A stretch of 64,000 nucleotides of DNA from Notamacropus eugenii (lineage: Eukaryota > Chordata > Mammalia > Diprotodontia > Macropodidae): assembly GCF_028372415.1 (NCBI RefSeq), contig NC_092872.1:263959008-264023007 (forward strand), in the 5' to 3' direction. The number at the start of each line of letters is the position of its first letter. Positions within the stretch are counted from its first letter, which is position 1. The notes under the pieces are model-generated. The model did no database searches and was not told the origin of the DNA. It worked only from the letters and a program-made list of their open reading frames with translations. Positions 24,831 through 35,515 of the stretch are shown here, in pieces. Position numbers and translations under genes: made by a program.

Positions 24831-25494
24831 GTCACTGGGGAGACCTGGTATGGTGGCATCTTATTCCATGAAGTTCAAACCAAAGAGAGCTGTTGATGGA
24901 AAGTGGAGAGTGAGCCTGCATTCTGCAAAGGAAAGCTTCAGTATTTGTTTACTGCTCCACCCTCCAGTCCTCAAATCTGAGGCATAAGTGGGTGAAAAGA
25001 TGTTGAATAACTATAGTTGAATTAAACAATATGTTGAGAAATTCATGACACTTGGAAAGACTTGTGACTAGATGAGTATGAGAACACAGGTTGGTAGGAT
25101 AGTCATGAGGGTGAAAATACATATTTTCTCCTTTTTTCTGAAATTAAAAGAGAATTGGTGAAAATCAAATCTAAAAAGTTGGGATGGAATGGGAAGGGAG
25201 AAGAGTTGAACATGCCGCCGCACCCCTCCCCCCCCAGTTCATCACAACAGTTTTCCATTGTTTCAGAAAAGATGGAGAGTTTTCTTTGAATGAAAAGGGA
25301 ATTAGGGAGAGTAATTGGATGTCTGAGAGCAATGTGGTAGCTTTGAAAAAGCCGCAGTAGGAGATTTGATAAAGAATCAAAGAGAAATTAATTTTGAAAA
25401 GTATCAACAAGCAAAACTGAGAGACCAGCTAAGGAGGCAATGGAATTGTAGAAATTGCACAAGATTTTGAGTATTAGACTTTATGTATTAAACT

Positions 25495-25665
25495 AGGGTA
25501 CTAGTACCTAGGGTACCTAGATTTGGATCCCAGTTCTGTCAGTTTATACCTGTGACCTTGAACAAGTCATTCACCTCACAGGGTATTATTCTGCTCATCT
25601 CTAGAATGAGGTGACTGGATTGGATGATCCCTAATATTCCTTCTTTCTCTAAATCTATGTATAAA
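25495..25665 (+). repeat. CORE-SINE remnant
   Basis: TTTGGATCCCAGTTCTGTCA, TGTGACCTTGAACAAGTCAT, CATCTCTAGAATGAGGTGAC and GGATGATCCCTAATATTCC follow the SINE order. Confidence 0.65.
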
Positions 25666-25834
25666 GTTTAGATGGAAAGGACAAGTAGTAAAATCAACAA
25701 AATTCACTTTAATAATCTCATCAACCATATTAAAAGTGTGGTAATTATTAAAGGAACAAAATAATGGTCTTTACTGATGTCTGCAGATTGGTAAGGAGGT
25801 GCTAACAGAGCAAGAACTGCTTCAGGATTTTGGA

Positions 25835-26010
25835 GTCTAGCAACAAATTCATGAGGTAGATATCATAGCTATATTTTTCTCCTTTAGAAATGAAGATACT
25901 GGGTTCAAAGAGTTTAAAAGACTTGTTGTCCATGATCATAAAGTTGAGTGTAAGGAATGAGATTTGAAGACAGGTCTTCCAGTCTCTCAAGCCTGACTCT
26001 CTGATGGGCA
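25835..26010 (+). repeat. MIR/THER-like SINE remnant
   Basis: TTTAGAAATGAAGATACTGG, GACTTGTTGTCCATGATCAT, GAATGAGATTTGAAGACAGG and CAGTCTCTCAAGCCTGACTC in order. Confidence 0.55.
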
Positions 26011-26374
26011 AAGGATTGCTAGCAAAAACATCCTTTCAGTAAATGAACATAGGGATCTTCTTCCAATAAGAAAGGCAAGCATATCTATAATACAGCAGAT
26101 GAACGAAGATCAACAGGGAAAGGGAAATGACTGAAGAGAACTGAAGAAAAAAAACAGACTTTGAAAGGAGGGAGGTAGGGTATGGGATATTTAGAAAGTT
26201 ATCCAGACTAATGTTAAGAAATCAAGGCCTTGTAGGTGGAGGAATGACAAAATAAATAAATACATAAACTCCAGAACTTAAGGCAATATGCTATATTTGA
26301 TAAGAGTACAGAGCTTGGAATCAGAAATTGCTGGTTTTATTCCTACCTTGAACATATATAAACTGGATTGTAGT

Positions 26375-26520
26375 CCTTCAGTCAACAAGCATTTGTTAAA
26401 CACTATGTATAAGGCATCGTACTAAGTATTAAGGATACAAAAAAGACAAAAAGCAATTCCTGATTTCAAGGAAATCATTTTCTAATTGACTAGGCAATAT
26501 GCATACAATTATGTATGTAC
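26375..26520 (+). repeat. L2-like LINE 3' end
   Basis: TCAACAAGCATTTGTTAAAC, AAGGCATCGTACTAAGTATT, AAGGATACAAAAAAGACAAA and TTCAAGGAAATCATTTTCTA. Confidence 0.7.
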
Positions 26521-26679
26521 AGAGGTAATTTCTGGTTATCTCAGAGAGAAGGCATTAGCAGTGTAGAGGACTAGGAAAGGTGTCTCATAAAAGACACTAT
26601 TTTAACCACCCTGGACCTGTTTCCTCATAGGCAAAATAAAGGGGTTGGGCTCAGTTACCTCCAAATTTCCTTTCAGCTA

Positions 26680-26680
<1 letters not shown>

Positions 26681-26715
<35 letters not shown>

Positions 26716-26766
26716 GCACACACACACACACGCACATGCACACACACACACGCACTCACACACACT
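26681..26766 (+). repeat. (CA)n microsatellite
   Basis: CA repeats with scattered GCA and TGCA interruptions. Confidence 0.95.
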
Positions 26767-26859
26767 AGATAGAAACATAAATAGATATGTAGATGATACT
26801 ATGGCCTGGGACTATCACAAAGAAAAGGAGGAAATCTCAATTTGATTATAATTCCACTT

Positions 26860-27830
26860 TGACTAAAGTCAATCAAGCTGGATGGACAGTGTGAAACAAC
26901 TTCCAAATCAGTTGTTATGAAATAGGAGCCAAAAGTAGCTTTTCTTCATGTCCTTTTAATGTATTCCTCTATTGCGTTGCTAATGCATTGTTTAATGGGT
27001 CTCTCTCATTTAAATTTTTAGGAAATAAGACAGTCTCCATTAGTGCCTCTTAAGAGAGGGTCTATCTCTCCAGGAGCCATTAACTATTTGCAAAAGTACT
27101 TTAGCATTTGTATAAATGATCACAGCACCATATATTTTGAATTAAAACAGATAAAACTTGATTACTGAGGATCTATAATCACCTGTTAAAACTCAACTGA
27201 TACAATTTTTGAAAGTCACATAATGATGGGCTCCAATTATTCCTTTTTTTTTTCCTTCTTTTAATAGAATACCTTTCAAAACAAAGATATAAGGTCACTG
27301 CTATATAAAGACTTTCAAACTTAGCACAATCATGCATTAAGTAACACCAAAATCTAACAATCTAGTCCTTCCCAAATCAAGTCGAAATTTTTTTTTTGCC
27401 TAAATCAGAAGTTTGATTTCTTTTTTAGCTTTCTTTCTAAATTCTTGAATCAATGGGTATTGTCTCAAGTTGACATGAAGATGCTTCATTACTCTTATTA
27501 TTGAACCTTTTATTGATTTTATTATTGTTTATACAATTGAGTTTCTTTCTTAATGGACAAAAACACATATGCACAAATATAACAAAGTTTTAAGAAGGTA
27601 AAGGGAGAAATAGTTCAGAAAAAAAAAAACCAACCAGTAAGTCAATTCTCTCTGAAAGGGTATTAATATTCAATAGATAGTTTCATAATTCCCTGCTTCT
27701 AGGACAAATAGAGGGAGGTGAATTTTCTCAACTCTTTTTTGGAGTCAAATATATACATATATATATTTTTTAACCTACCCAGTATTCAATTACCTTTTCT
27801 TTTTGCATTCCATTTACATTTTTGTTGCTG
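26860..27830. other. apparently unique sequence, no repeat recognised
   Basis: I see no repeat signature and no credible open frame from 26860 to about 27480. The composition is ordinary AT-rich intergenic DNA. It is one of the longer stretches here that could hold conserved non-coding sequence, but nothing in the sequence alone proves this. Confidence 0.35.
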
Positions 27831-27839
27831 TTGCATTCA

Positions 27840-28080
27840 ATAAAGCATTATTGCATGGTGGGAAAAACACTGGATCTGGGGTCAGTAAAACTTTAGTTAA
27901 AAATTTACTTCAGACATTTGCTAGATGTCTTACCCTGGGCAAGTCATTTAACCACAGAGTCCACATTTTTAAATGAGTATAGTGATAGTACCAACCTCAC
28001 AATTTTCCTATGAGAATCAAATGAGATAGTATATTTAAATGATTTTGCTTATCTTAAAACATTGTTTAAATATTTGCTAC
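27840..28080 (+). repeat. CORE-SINE (MIR/THER-like) remnant
   Basis: GCATGGTGGGAAAAACACTG, TACCCTGGGCAAGTCATTTA, CCTCACAATTTTCCTATGAG and GAATCAAATGAGATAGTATA in order. Confidence 0.7.
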
Positions 28081-28469
28081 TGTAATGTATTTATGGTACT
28101 GCTTACTTGACTAAATTAATTTATATAAATCTTAAATTTTCTCTGGAGTCTTCATATCATATCTTGTGACAAAGAAAAACTACACTTCATTCATGTATCA
28201 GTTGGTTTATTGATTCCCCAGTAAATGGGGACCTATTTTATTTCTAGTTCTTTGGAGTCCTTAGGAAATATGTCCATGGATATGTGGGGTCTTTTATGTC
28301 TTTCACTTTCTTGAGACATATACCCAGCTTATACATATATTCCCTCTAAATATCCTAATGCTGAAAAAGGTCTCAAGAGTTACAAATAACATCTTTACAT
28401 TTAGGAATGTAAACTGCTCAACTTTAATAAGTTCTTTAAGGCTTCCTTTCCAGTTTACCTTTTCAAGGT

Positions 28470-29535
28470 TTTCTTGGTTTTCGGATTTAAAAGTCAAATT
28501 TTCTATTCAGCTGTGGTCTTTTCAACAAGAATACTTGCAAGTCCACTATTTCATTGAAATTCCATTTTTGCTCTGAAATATTATACTTGGTTTTGCTGGG
28601 TAGGTGATTACAGGTTTTTATCTCATCTCCTTTGATCACTGGGATATTGTATTCCAAGCACTTTGATCCTTTAGTGTAGAAGATGCTAAATCTTGTGTTA
28701 TCCTGAATACATTTCCATAATACTTGAATTGGTTCTTTCCAAATACTTGGTATATTTTCTCCTTGACCTAGGAAATCTGGAATTTGACTACAATATTCTT
28801 ATGAGTTTTCCTTTGGGAATCTCTTTCAAGAGGTTATTGGTGAATTCTTTTCATTCTTATTTTACCTCCTGGTTCTAGAATATCAGGGCAATTTTCCTTG
28901 AGAATTTCTTGAAAGATGATTTCTAGGCTCCTTTACTGATCATGGTTTTCAAGTAGACCAATAATTTTTAAATTATTTCCACTGGATCTATTTTCTAGGT
29001 CATTTGTTTTTCCAATGAGATATTTCACATTGTCCTCTACTTTTTTCATTCTTCTGGTTTTATCTGCTCCTTTTTAAATTTAAAGAATTATTTTCTTCAG
29101 CGAACTTTTGGACCTCCTTTTCCATTTGACCAATTCTGCTTTTTTAAAGCATTCTTGTCCTTATTGGCTTTTTGGACCTCTTTTGCCATTTGGGCTAGTC
29201 TATTTTTAAAGACATATTTTCTTCAGCATTTTTTGGGTCTCCTTTAACAAGCTGTTGACTTGCTTTTCGTGATTTTCTTGCTTTGTTCTCATTTGTCTTC
29301 CCAGTTTTTCTTCTACCTCTCTTACTTGATTTTCAAAATCGTTTTTGGGATCTTCCATGACCTGAGACCATTGCAAACTTTTTTTGGAGGCTTTGGATCT
29401 AGAACTCTTGACCTTGCTGTCTTCCTCTGATTGTATGTTTTGTTGTTCCTCATCCAAAAGGATGAAAGAAAATACCTTTTCACCAAGAAAGCAACCTTCT
29501 ACAATCTTATTTTTTCCCTTTTTGGGGATTTTCCC
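28470..29535 (-). pseudogene. decayed L1-type ORF1 of the LTR-split HAL1
   Basis: The expected start codon near 29533 is changed. Readable pieces include the N-terminal MDEEQQNIQSEEDSKVKSS segment (from 29457) and the coiled-coil piece VREVEEKLGRQMRTKQENHE. Further on are FKIDPVEII-like decayed RRM and C-terminal segments whose nucleotide order still matches the other copies. Several stops and shifts are present. Confidence 0.7.
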
Positions 29536-29572
29536 AACCAGTTACTTGAATTTTGAATCCTTTGTCCAGTGG

Positions 29573-30355
29573 AGGATTGTAAGACAGGTAAACGCAGTAC
29601 ACTTGAGGGCTGCTAGCACAGATTCACTCTTGATTTGTTTAGTCAGGAAAGACACTGAGAAGAGATTAATAGTCTTATTTTATTCTAGTCTAGTTTTCTC
29701 AGAAGAGGATTGCTGATAATGGGAGCACAAACTCCTTCAGCATTCCCTATCCACCCTTCTCACAGGGGCCAGTAAGAAGAGTGGGCAACTACCCCTCAGT
29801 CTCGATGGGATCAATTGAGACAGGTACAACTTGTGCATCCCTTAAATCCCCTCAAGCCTCAATGGGAACCAGTTGAAGCAAACACAGATATCCCCCAAGC
29901 CTTGATGGGGGTTGGTCAACGTATGTGCGGTATTTGTGCATTCAACTCTAAGGTTTCCCCATTTACCATGTAGTGACCACCTGTTTTACAGGGTAACAGA
30001 CAAAGAAGACACATTGCTAGTGATAGCTTCACAAGGTTGCATCACCTCTTGCCTGTATTTCACTGTGCAGCCACAGTGAATGTTTATATTGTTTACCATT
30101 ATATAACTTTGTACAAGCATGATGGTGATGTTTTGAACCATAACTGAGGGAACTCATATCTAGTACATGAGAACTAGAGATTGTTATGGCTGTGGATCCT
30201 GGGAAACTTAACTCTGAGACATAGTAACAAAAATTCACTTTGCACCCACAAAAATCCACCTTACTTACACTAAAATTCACCTTACATACAAGGATATATA
30301 CTACCCTAGCTTCCAGAGGATTTGTGAAGCTGTACTCTGAGATGTCTCTAAGGAT
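29573..30355 (-). mobile_element. solo LTR of an endogenous retrovirus (fossil)
   Basis: A block of about 773 bases (29578-30350) interrupts the 5' UTR of the older HAL1 and matches nothing else in the window. The 5-base sequence AGGAT flanks it on both sides (29573-29577 and 30351-30355). Read on the minus strand it has a poly(A)-signal-like AATAAAATAAG about 100 bases before its end, and it ends in CA at the duplication, as an LTR U5 does. No internal retroviral sequence is attached, so it looks like a solo LTR left by recombination. A 5-base duplication is compatible with several ERV classes, so I do not assign one. It is younger than the HAL1 it interrupts. Confidence 0.7.
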
Positions 30356-31099
30356 CAGTAAGTTCTCAGTTCCTCCAGGGTGGCAAAATAAAGGGAGAGG
30401 AGTTTACTCTTCATCTAGCCACATCTGATCTGTGAGCAACCAAAAGCACTATATTCTGCCCTGGAACTGAGGCTAGGATTCCCTCTCCATAGCATACATA
30501 AGCTCTGCCACATCAGTGCTCCTCCTCACTCTAGGACTACCACTCAGGACTGAGACCCAGATCACCTTATAGATTCCAACTGGAAGCTACTACACTTGTT
30601 GACTCCATCCTGGGGCTGGAGGTTGGGCCAGAACGTACTCCCCTTTCACATAGATGAAAGAGCTTTCTTAGTGACCTTTGAAGCTGTCTTTGGTATTGTG
30701 GATTTTGAAATCTGGAAATCTCTAGCAGCTACTCATTATTCAGTGCTCTGAAGCTTGCTCCAGTCCTGTCTGTGTTGTGTGGCCCAAGCTGATCTATGTC
30801 ACTCTGAGCCCCTTGTGACAGACCCTTCTTGTCAGCCTTCCAGGCTGTCTTGCACAGAAAATCTATTTCACTCTGTATTTTGTGGCTTGTGCTGCTTTAT
30901 AATTTGTTCAGAGTCATTTTTACAGGCATTTTAAGGGTTATGGGAGGAAAGCTAGAGCAGGTCTGTTCTACACCACTATCCAGTTCATGTAACTCTTCAG
31001 CAGCAATCATCAAAACTCTTTGTGTTGGCTAAGAAATTAAGTAGTGTATCAGTGGAAGGGTTAAGTACACAAGAAATTGTAGTTACTGACTATGGTAAT

Positions 31100-31390
31100 C
31101 TACTGTTTGACAAACCCAAAGACTCCAGCTTCTGGGATAAGAACTCACTATTCAAGAAAAGCTGCTGAGAAAAGCTAGAAAATAGAATGGGAGAAACAGG
31201 TCATAGAATAGCATCTTACACTGTATACCAAGATAAGGTCAAAATGGGTACATGAATTAGATATAAGTGGTGACACCACAAGCATATTAGGAGAGCAAGG
31301 AATGGCATGCATGTCAGATCCATGGAGGAGAAAAGAATTTATACCCATTCAAAAGATACAGAACTTTATGAAATATTTCATTTTTTAACA
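31100..31390 (+). mobile_element. L1 ORF2 internal fragment
   Basis: Carries TTTGACAAACCCAAAGACTC, CTTCTGGGATAAGAACTCAC, AAGATAAGGTCAAAATGGGT and AGGAGAGCAAGGAATGGCAT in the order of the ORF2 region after the RT core. The same region starts the L1 at 59894. Both ends are truncated. Confidence 0.8.
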
Positions 31391-31968
31391 TCTACCAATT
31401 TGTTAGATGACAGGCATAACCTCAGGGTTGTTCGGTTTTATACTACCCATTTTTTATTTGAAGCTATATCTTTTATGGTTGTTTAATATTCTGGTAACTT
31501 TTCAAACTTTAGATGTATCTAAGTTACTTATAACTTCTCACACTGACCAGAAGAATAAACATGTTTAAAATATTTGTGATTTCTTCACTACAGTGACTTT
31601 CTTTGCCAACACAGGTATTCACCCAACTCTGAGTTGTTAAGTCCTTACTTGTGTTATGTAGAAATTAAAATATTTTTCCAGCACTTCCCAGAGTGTGCCA
31701 AAAGAAGGTCTTCAAAGTCTTTGCCCATAAAACTATCAATTCTAGGAGTGCGATACCTATGTTCTCAAGGGCACATGTAGCCTTCTAGGTCCTTGGGTGC
31801 ATCCTTTTGACTGAGTCCAACTTTTATGAAACAAATCTTTTCTGTAAGGGGAATTGTTCTCTGAAGTTTGGATTCAGTCAAAGGACCACATCTGAGGACC
31901 TAGAAGGCCACATGTGGACTTGTGGTCACAGGTTACCCACCCTTGAATTGTACACTACTTCTGCTAAT
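31391..31968. other. unassigned intergenic DNA
   Basis: Two similar stretches near 31760-31830 and 31860-31925 share a 'gtccaaaggac / acatctgaggacctagaaggccacatg' theme in opposite directions, suggesting a small inverted repeat. No gene is seen. Confidence 0.35.
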
Positions 31969-31975
31969 ACATACA

Positions 31976-32007
<32 letters not shown>

Positions 32008-32013
32008 CATATA
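31969..32013 (+). repeat. (CATA)n microsatellite
   Basis: Tandem CATA units followed by a few TATA units, about 85 bases from the left TSD of HAL1 copy 3. Confidence 0.95.
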
Positions 32014-32097
32014 TATGAGATGTACACATTTAGTAAAATATATATTAAATATCTTTTTTTCACTAATTTCATATGACTAGTTTTTCTTGAAGATTAA

Positions 32098-32112
32098 CAT
32101 AAACTTATTTCA
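32098..32112 (+). repeat. target-site duplication, left copy, HAL1 copy 3
   Basis: CATAAACTTATTTCA, repeated exactly at 33193-33207. Confidence 0.92.
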
Positions 32113-32533
32113 GTGAGATTTTGAACCTCCTTTCCATTTGGCTAATTCTGCTTTTGAAAGCATTCTTCTCCTCATTGGCTTTTTGAACCTCTTTTGCCAA
32201 TTGAGTTAAGCTAGTTTTCAAGGTGTTATTTTCTTCAGCATTTTTTTGGGTCTCCTTTAGCAGGGTGCTGACCTGCTGTTCATGCTTTGACTGCATGTCT
32301 CTCATTTCTCTTCCCAGCTTTTCCTCCACCTCTCTAACTTGATTTTCAAAATCCTTTTTGAGCTCTTCTATGGCCTGAGCCCATTGAGTGGGCTGGGATA
32401 CAGAAGCCTTGACTTCTGTGTCTTTCCCTGTTGGTAAGCATTGTTCTTCCTCATCAGAAAGGAAGGGAGGAAATGCCTGTTCAATAAGAAAGTAACCTTC
32501 TATAGTCTTATTTCTTTTCTCTTTTCTGGGCAT
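32113..32533 (-). pseudogene. ORF1 N-terminal part of HAL1 copy 3
   Basis: An uninterrupted frame of about 140 codons from MPRKEKRNKTIEGYFL through DEEEQCLPTGKDTEVK and the coiled coil (VREVEEKLGREMRDMQ, KETQKNAEENNTL, AKEVQKANEEKNAFK). Just past the SRISQME segment it runs into the target-site copy and ends at 32105 in flanking DNA. The frame could also open upstream at 32575. It keeps the trimerising coiled coil but none of the RRM or C-terminal domain. No in-frame stop occurs within the part present. Confidence 0.85.
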
Positions 32534-33192
32534 TTTCCCAGTCAGTGACTTGACTTCTGAGTGTCCTCTCCACACCCACTCCCAGCCAGCACTTGGGGTC
32601 TGAGATTCAAATGCTGCTTCCCAGCCTCAGGGCTTTGGGTGGGGTCAGGGCTGCTAGTCAGTATGAGATTAAGTTCACCTGCTCAGATGGGGGCAGGGCC
32701 GCCTCGCAGGCTCAGTTCCCTCAGGGGCTTTATGCAGAGACCCTCAACAATGGATCCTGGCTCCTGCCTGCTTGGGGAGCCCTGGTCTGCTCCCGCTTCT
32801 GCTGTTGCCTCCCGAGGGGGCCTGAGTTATGGGGGCACCCCACTCCCCTCTCGACCCGCCAAAGAGACCCTCTCACTGACCCCCATCACCTGTGGGTGGA
32901 GGGACCCGCGTGGCTGCTGGCGATCCTGTCCCTGAAGCCTACTCGGATCTGCTCCTCTCAGTGCCACATGGCCAACGCAGTGCTGGGCTCGGGTCTGTGT
33001 CCACAGCACGATGGACCTTTTGCGAGAGGTTTGCAGGGCTTTCTGGAACAGAAATCTCCTCCACTCTACCGTTCTGTGGCCTCTGCTGCTCCAGAATTCG
33101 CCAGGGGTTCTTTTTTACAGATGTTCTATGGGCTGTGGGTTCGGAGCTATATGTATGTGCATCTTTCTACTCCGCCATCTTGGCTCTGCCCC
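32113..33192 (-). mobile_element. HAL1 copy 3, lacking its 3' half but flanked by a perfect TSD
   Basis: Read on the minus strand from 33192 it has a complete 5' end (CCAAGATGGCGG at 33183-33172), the full GC-rich 5' UTR and the first 130 or so codons of ORF1 from the usual start at 32533. It then stops inside the coiled-coil region at the TSD. The C-terminal RNA-binding domains, the 3' UTR and the A-rich tail are absent. The exact 15-base duplication shows that this truncated form is what inserted. L1-type insertions usually lose the 5' end, so a 3' loss with a clean TSD is unusual. See findings. Confidence 0.9.
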
Positions 33193-33396
33193 CATAAACT
33201 TATTTCAAACATGTTAAAAATACTTCAGATTACAAATTGTTTTCATTTAAAAATAAAATTTCAAAGTGCTTTTCAAACTTTTATACTTTTTAAAAATCTA
33301 TGCCAAATGTATTTTTGTGTATGTGTATGTGTGTACTTGTGTACTAATGTGCTGGGAACACTGGATAAAAAATACCTCCAGATTCAAAATATTTGA
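32593..33396 (+). other. long antisense open frame in HAL1 5' UTR (copy 3)
   Basis: A 267-codon frame antisense to the element. It opens near the ORF1 start (MGSEIQMLLPSLRAL), crosses the whole 5' UTR, leaves the element at 33192 and stops in unique flanking DNA. Segments such as QFPQGLYAETLNNGS, LLPAWGALVC and LSLKPTRICSS match the antisense frame of copy 4 (42584-42988) and partly copy 5 (57516-57725). No domain is recognised. Confidence 0.4.
33193..33207 (+). repeat. target-site duplication, right copy, HAL1 copy 3
   Basis: CATAAACTTATTTCA, identical to 32098-32112. Confidence 0.92.
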
Positions 33397-33404
33397 ATAC
33401 AAAA

Positions 33405-33590
33405 CCCATTTCTTGTGATTAATGCCTCTGTGATGCCTTGGGCAAGTCATTTCACCTCCGTCAACTTCACTTTGTTATGGCAGTGTGAAATTTACCTTTA
33501 TACTTGATTAGTAAAGAAAGGGCTTTGACTAGATACCCTTGGAAGTTCCTTCCAGGTTTGCATTTATGCTGCTATAACTAATTTCCCCTT
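33405..33590 (+). repeat. CORE-SINE remnant
   Basis: GATGCCTTGGGCAAGTCATT, CACCTCCGTCAACTTCACTT and GACTAGATACCCTTGGAAGT with CCTTCCAGG keep the CORE-SINE order. Confidence 0.65.
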
Positions 33591-33884
33591 TCAAACATTT
33601 CCTGGTCTAAAAGCTAAATGTCCTTGAAAATAAGTCCTGAGCAGCATATGGGATGAAATGCCAGTGGTTTGAATGTTGAGGAGCAACAAAGGACTGAGAA
33701 ATCACAAAGAGCATAGAATGAGTGGAGAAGAGAGAAACTTGAGTTTCTCCAAGGCTCAAGGGAAATTGTATGCTTCCTGAGCATTTGGAAACTGGACTTG
33801 TAATTGATGTGCATACCCCAGTGGAGGATTCCCAGCGTTTCCTCTACCCACCTTCAAAGTATATACTTATACACATATGTATAC

Positions 33885-33913
33885 ACTTACACACACACAC
33901 AATATGTATACAC

Positions 33914-33956
<43 letters not shown>

Positions 33957-34015
33957 CATATATATATATATTCACACAAATTTACACACACACATATATA
34001 CAGGCATATATGTAT
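33885..34015 (+). repeat. compound (CA)n/(TA)n microsatellite
   Basis: CA runs near 33891-33945 followed by TA and CACA/TATA blocks. Confidence 0.93.
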
Positions 34016-34204
34016 AAATTTTATTTTAAATAAAATAAAGTCTGTGTATATATGTTTGTATTTATATTTTTCCTCATGTCAGAATTTCTTCCTACCTGTC
34101 CAGTCCAGAAATTCCAGATGCCTCCTAAATCATATTTTTTTTCAAGCCCCTCTTCAGATGGTACAAGCAATTGAGTTAACCTTCAGGGGAAGTCAGTCTG
34201 TTTT

Positions 34205-34500
34205 TTATTTTATTTTTATTTCAAGACAGCAAGTATTTATTAAATCCCAAATGTATGTAAAACCTTATGATACAGTAAGAGAAGAGCATTGATAGAGGTA
34301 TTGAATACATGCAGAAAAAAATTGTAAACTAGTCCCAAGATTAGATAGAAGAGATCTTAAGAACATGAAGCAAAATTCTCTCTTTTTAATGAAAAAAAAA
34401 AAATGGAAGCCTCAAGAAGAAAGTAATTTGTCCAAAATCACACAATAAGTGACAGATCTAGAGGTAAAATCTAAATGTTCTCACCCCAGAAATCATATTA
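34205..34500 (+). repeat. L2-like 3' end and MIR-like remnant
   Basis: AGCAAGTATTTATTAAATCC resembles an L2 3' end. Then 34385-34500 has GGAAGCCTCAAGAAGAAAGT, ATTTGTCCAAAATCACACAA and GTGACAGATCTAGAGG in MIR order. Confidence 0.5.
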
Positions 34501-34839
34501 TTTTTACTCTCGTGTCCTGCTTCCAGGATTAAAAATTTCAGGAAATGAGATGAAAGGCAAATCTCATATTGTCTAGAGGCTGATAGTTTTCTTGTTAAAG
34601 TGACCACCTTCTGTTTTATCCAGTGTTTACCTTAATTCAACAAATACATCATAATGTATACTTTTATTCAGAAAACTTTAATTGGCACCCCACTACAAAT
34701 GGAATAATGGGCAGCCTCCTGACTGTGGCATATTAGTTCCTCCCTGATTTGCTTCAATTCACTTTCCAAGTCTTTCCTTATGCTACCGTCCCTCAATTTC
34801 CTTAGGTTATATTTGTCATTTTAGTGTCAATTTCTTAAA

Positions 34840-34955
34840 GGCCAGCATTGATTTCCTTTTGTCTTTGTATTCTCATATTCCCGGTGCCGAGAACAGTGCT
34901 TGAGACACTATATGTTTTTAATTAATGCCAGTTGACTGGTTAGTGAATTAATAGC
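34840..34955 (+). repeat. old LINE/SINE 3' end
   Basis: GTCTTTGTATTCTCATATTC, GGTGCCGAGAACAGTGCTTG and TTTTTAATTAATGCCAGTTG keep the same block order as 8510-8615. Confidence 0.55.
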
Positions 34956-35119
34956 ATTAAGAAGCCAATAGTGCAACAAAAGAAAGGTTTACATGCAGAT
35001 ATATATCTTACTAGACAACTAAGATATTTTAGAGGAAAAATGAGTTTCCAGTCGAATGGTGATGTGTTTCACTCACATTCTTCAAGAACCTGATCTAATC
35101 CAATCCAATACACTTTTCA

Positions 35120-35265
35120 TTCACTTTCTTCTGTGTTCTAGGCACTGTCCTAGCTTCTGGGTATTAAAAGACAAAAAGTAGAGAAAAGGACAAACAAAAA
35201 AAAATCAAATCAAACAAAAATAAACAGCAATAAAATATATCTCCTGTTCTCAACCTTCTATGAGA
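35120..35265 (+). repeat. L2-like LINE 3' end
   Basis: GTTCTAGGCACTGTCCTAGC, TTCTGGGTATTAAAAGACAA and ATATCTCCTGTTCTCAACCT. Confidence 0.6.
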
Positions 35266-35429
35266 TATTTCCTTCCACTGACACAGATTGTAAACCTTTA
35301 TGAACTGCTATTACAAGAAGTATAATCATATAATACCCAGTCTTAAAGTGAAGAAACTACCTGCATTCCAACCTATGATCATCAGCTGAGAGATATGTAG
35401 GCTATCTTTATCAGGATACACACCCACAC

Positions 35430-35515
35430 CCATATATATTCATATATAATACACACATATATATACATATGTATATATGTGTAGATACACACACACATAC
35501 ACACATATATATATT
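35430..35515 (+). repeat. compound TA/CA microsatellite
   Basis: Alternating TATATA, ACACAC and ATGTATAT blocks. Confidence 0.88.

Larger units (their letters stand above)
28315..30990 (-). mobile_element. HAL1 copy, old, split by a solo LTR
   Basis: On the minus strand the 5' end lies near 30990. The 5' UTR runs to 30356, an LTR insertion occupies 29578-30350, and the 5' UTR resumes at 29572 and leads into ORF1 remnants (about 29535 to 28470). Only about 150 bases of 3' UTR follow before recognisable HAL1 sequence stops near 28315, so the last 0.9 kb of the element is missing. Divergence is higher than in copies 3-5. I could not find a convincing TSD. Confidence 0.8.
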
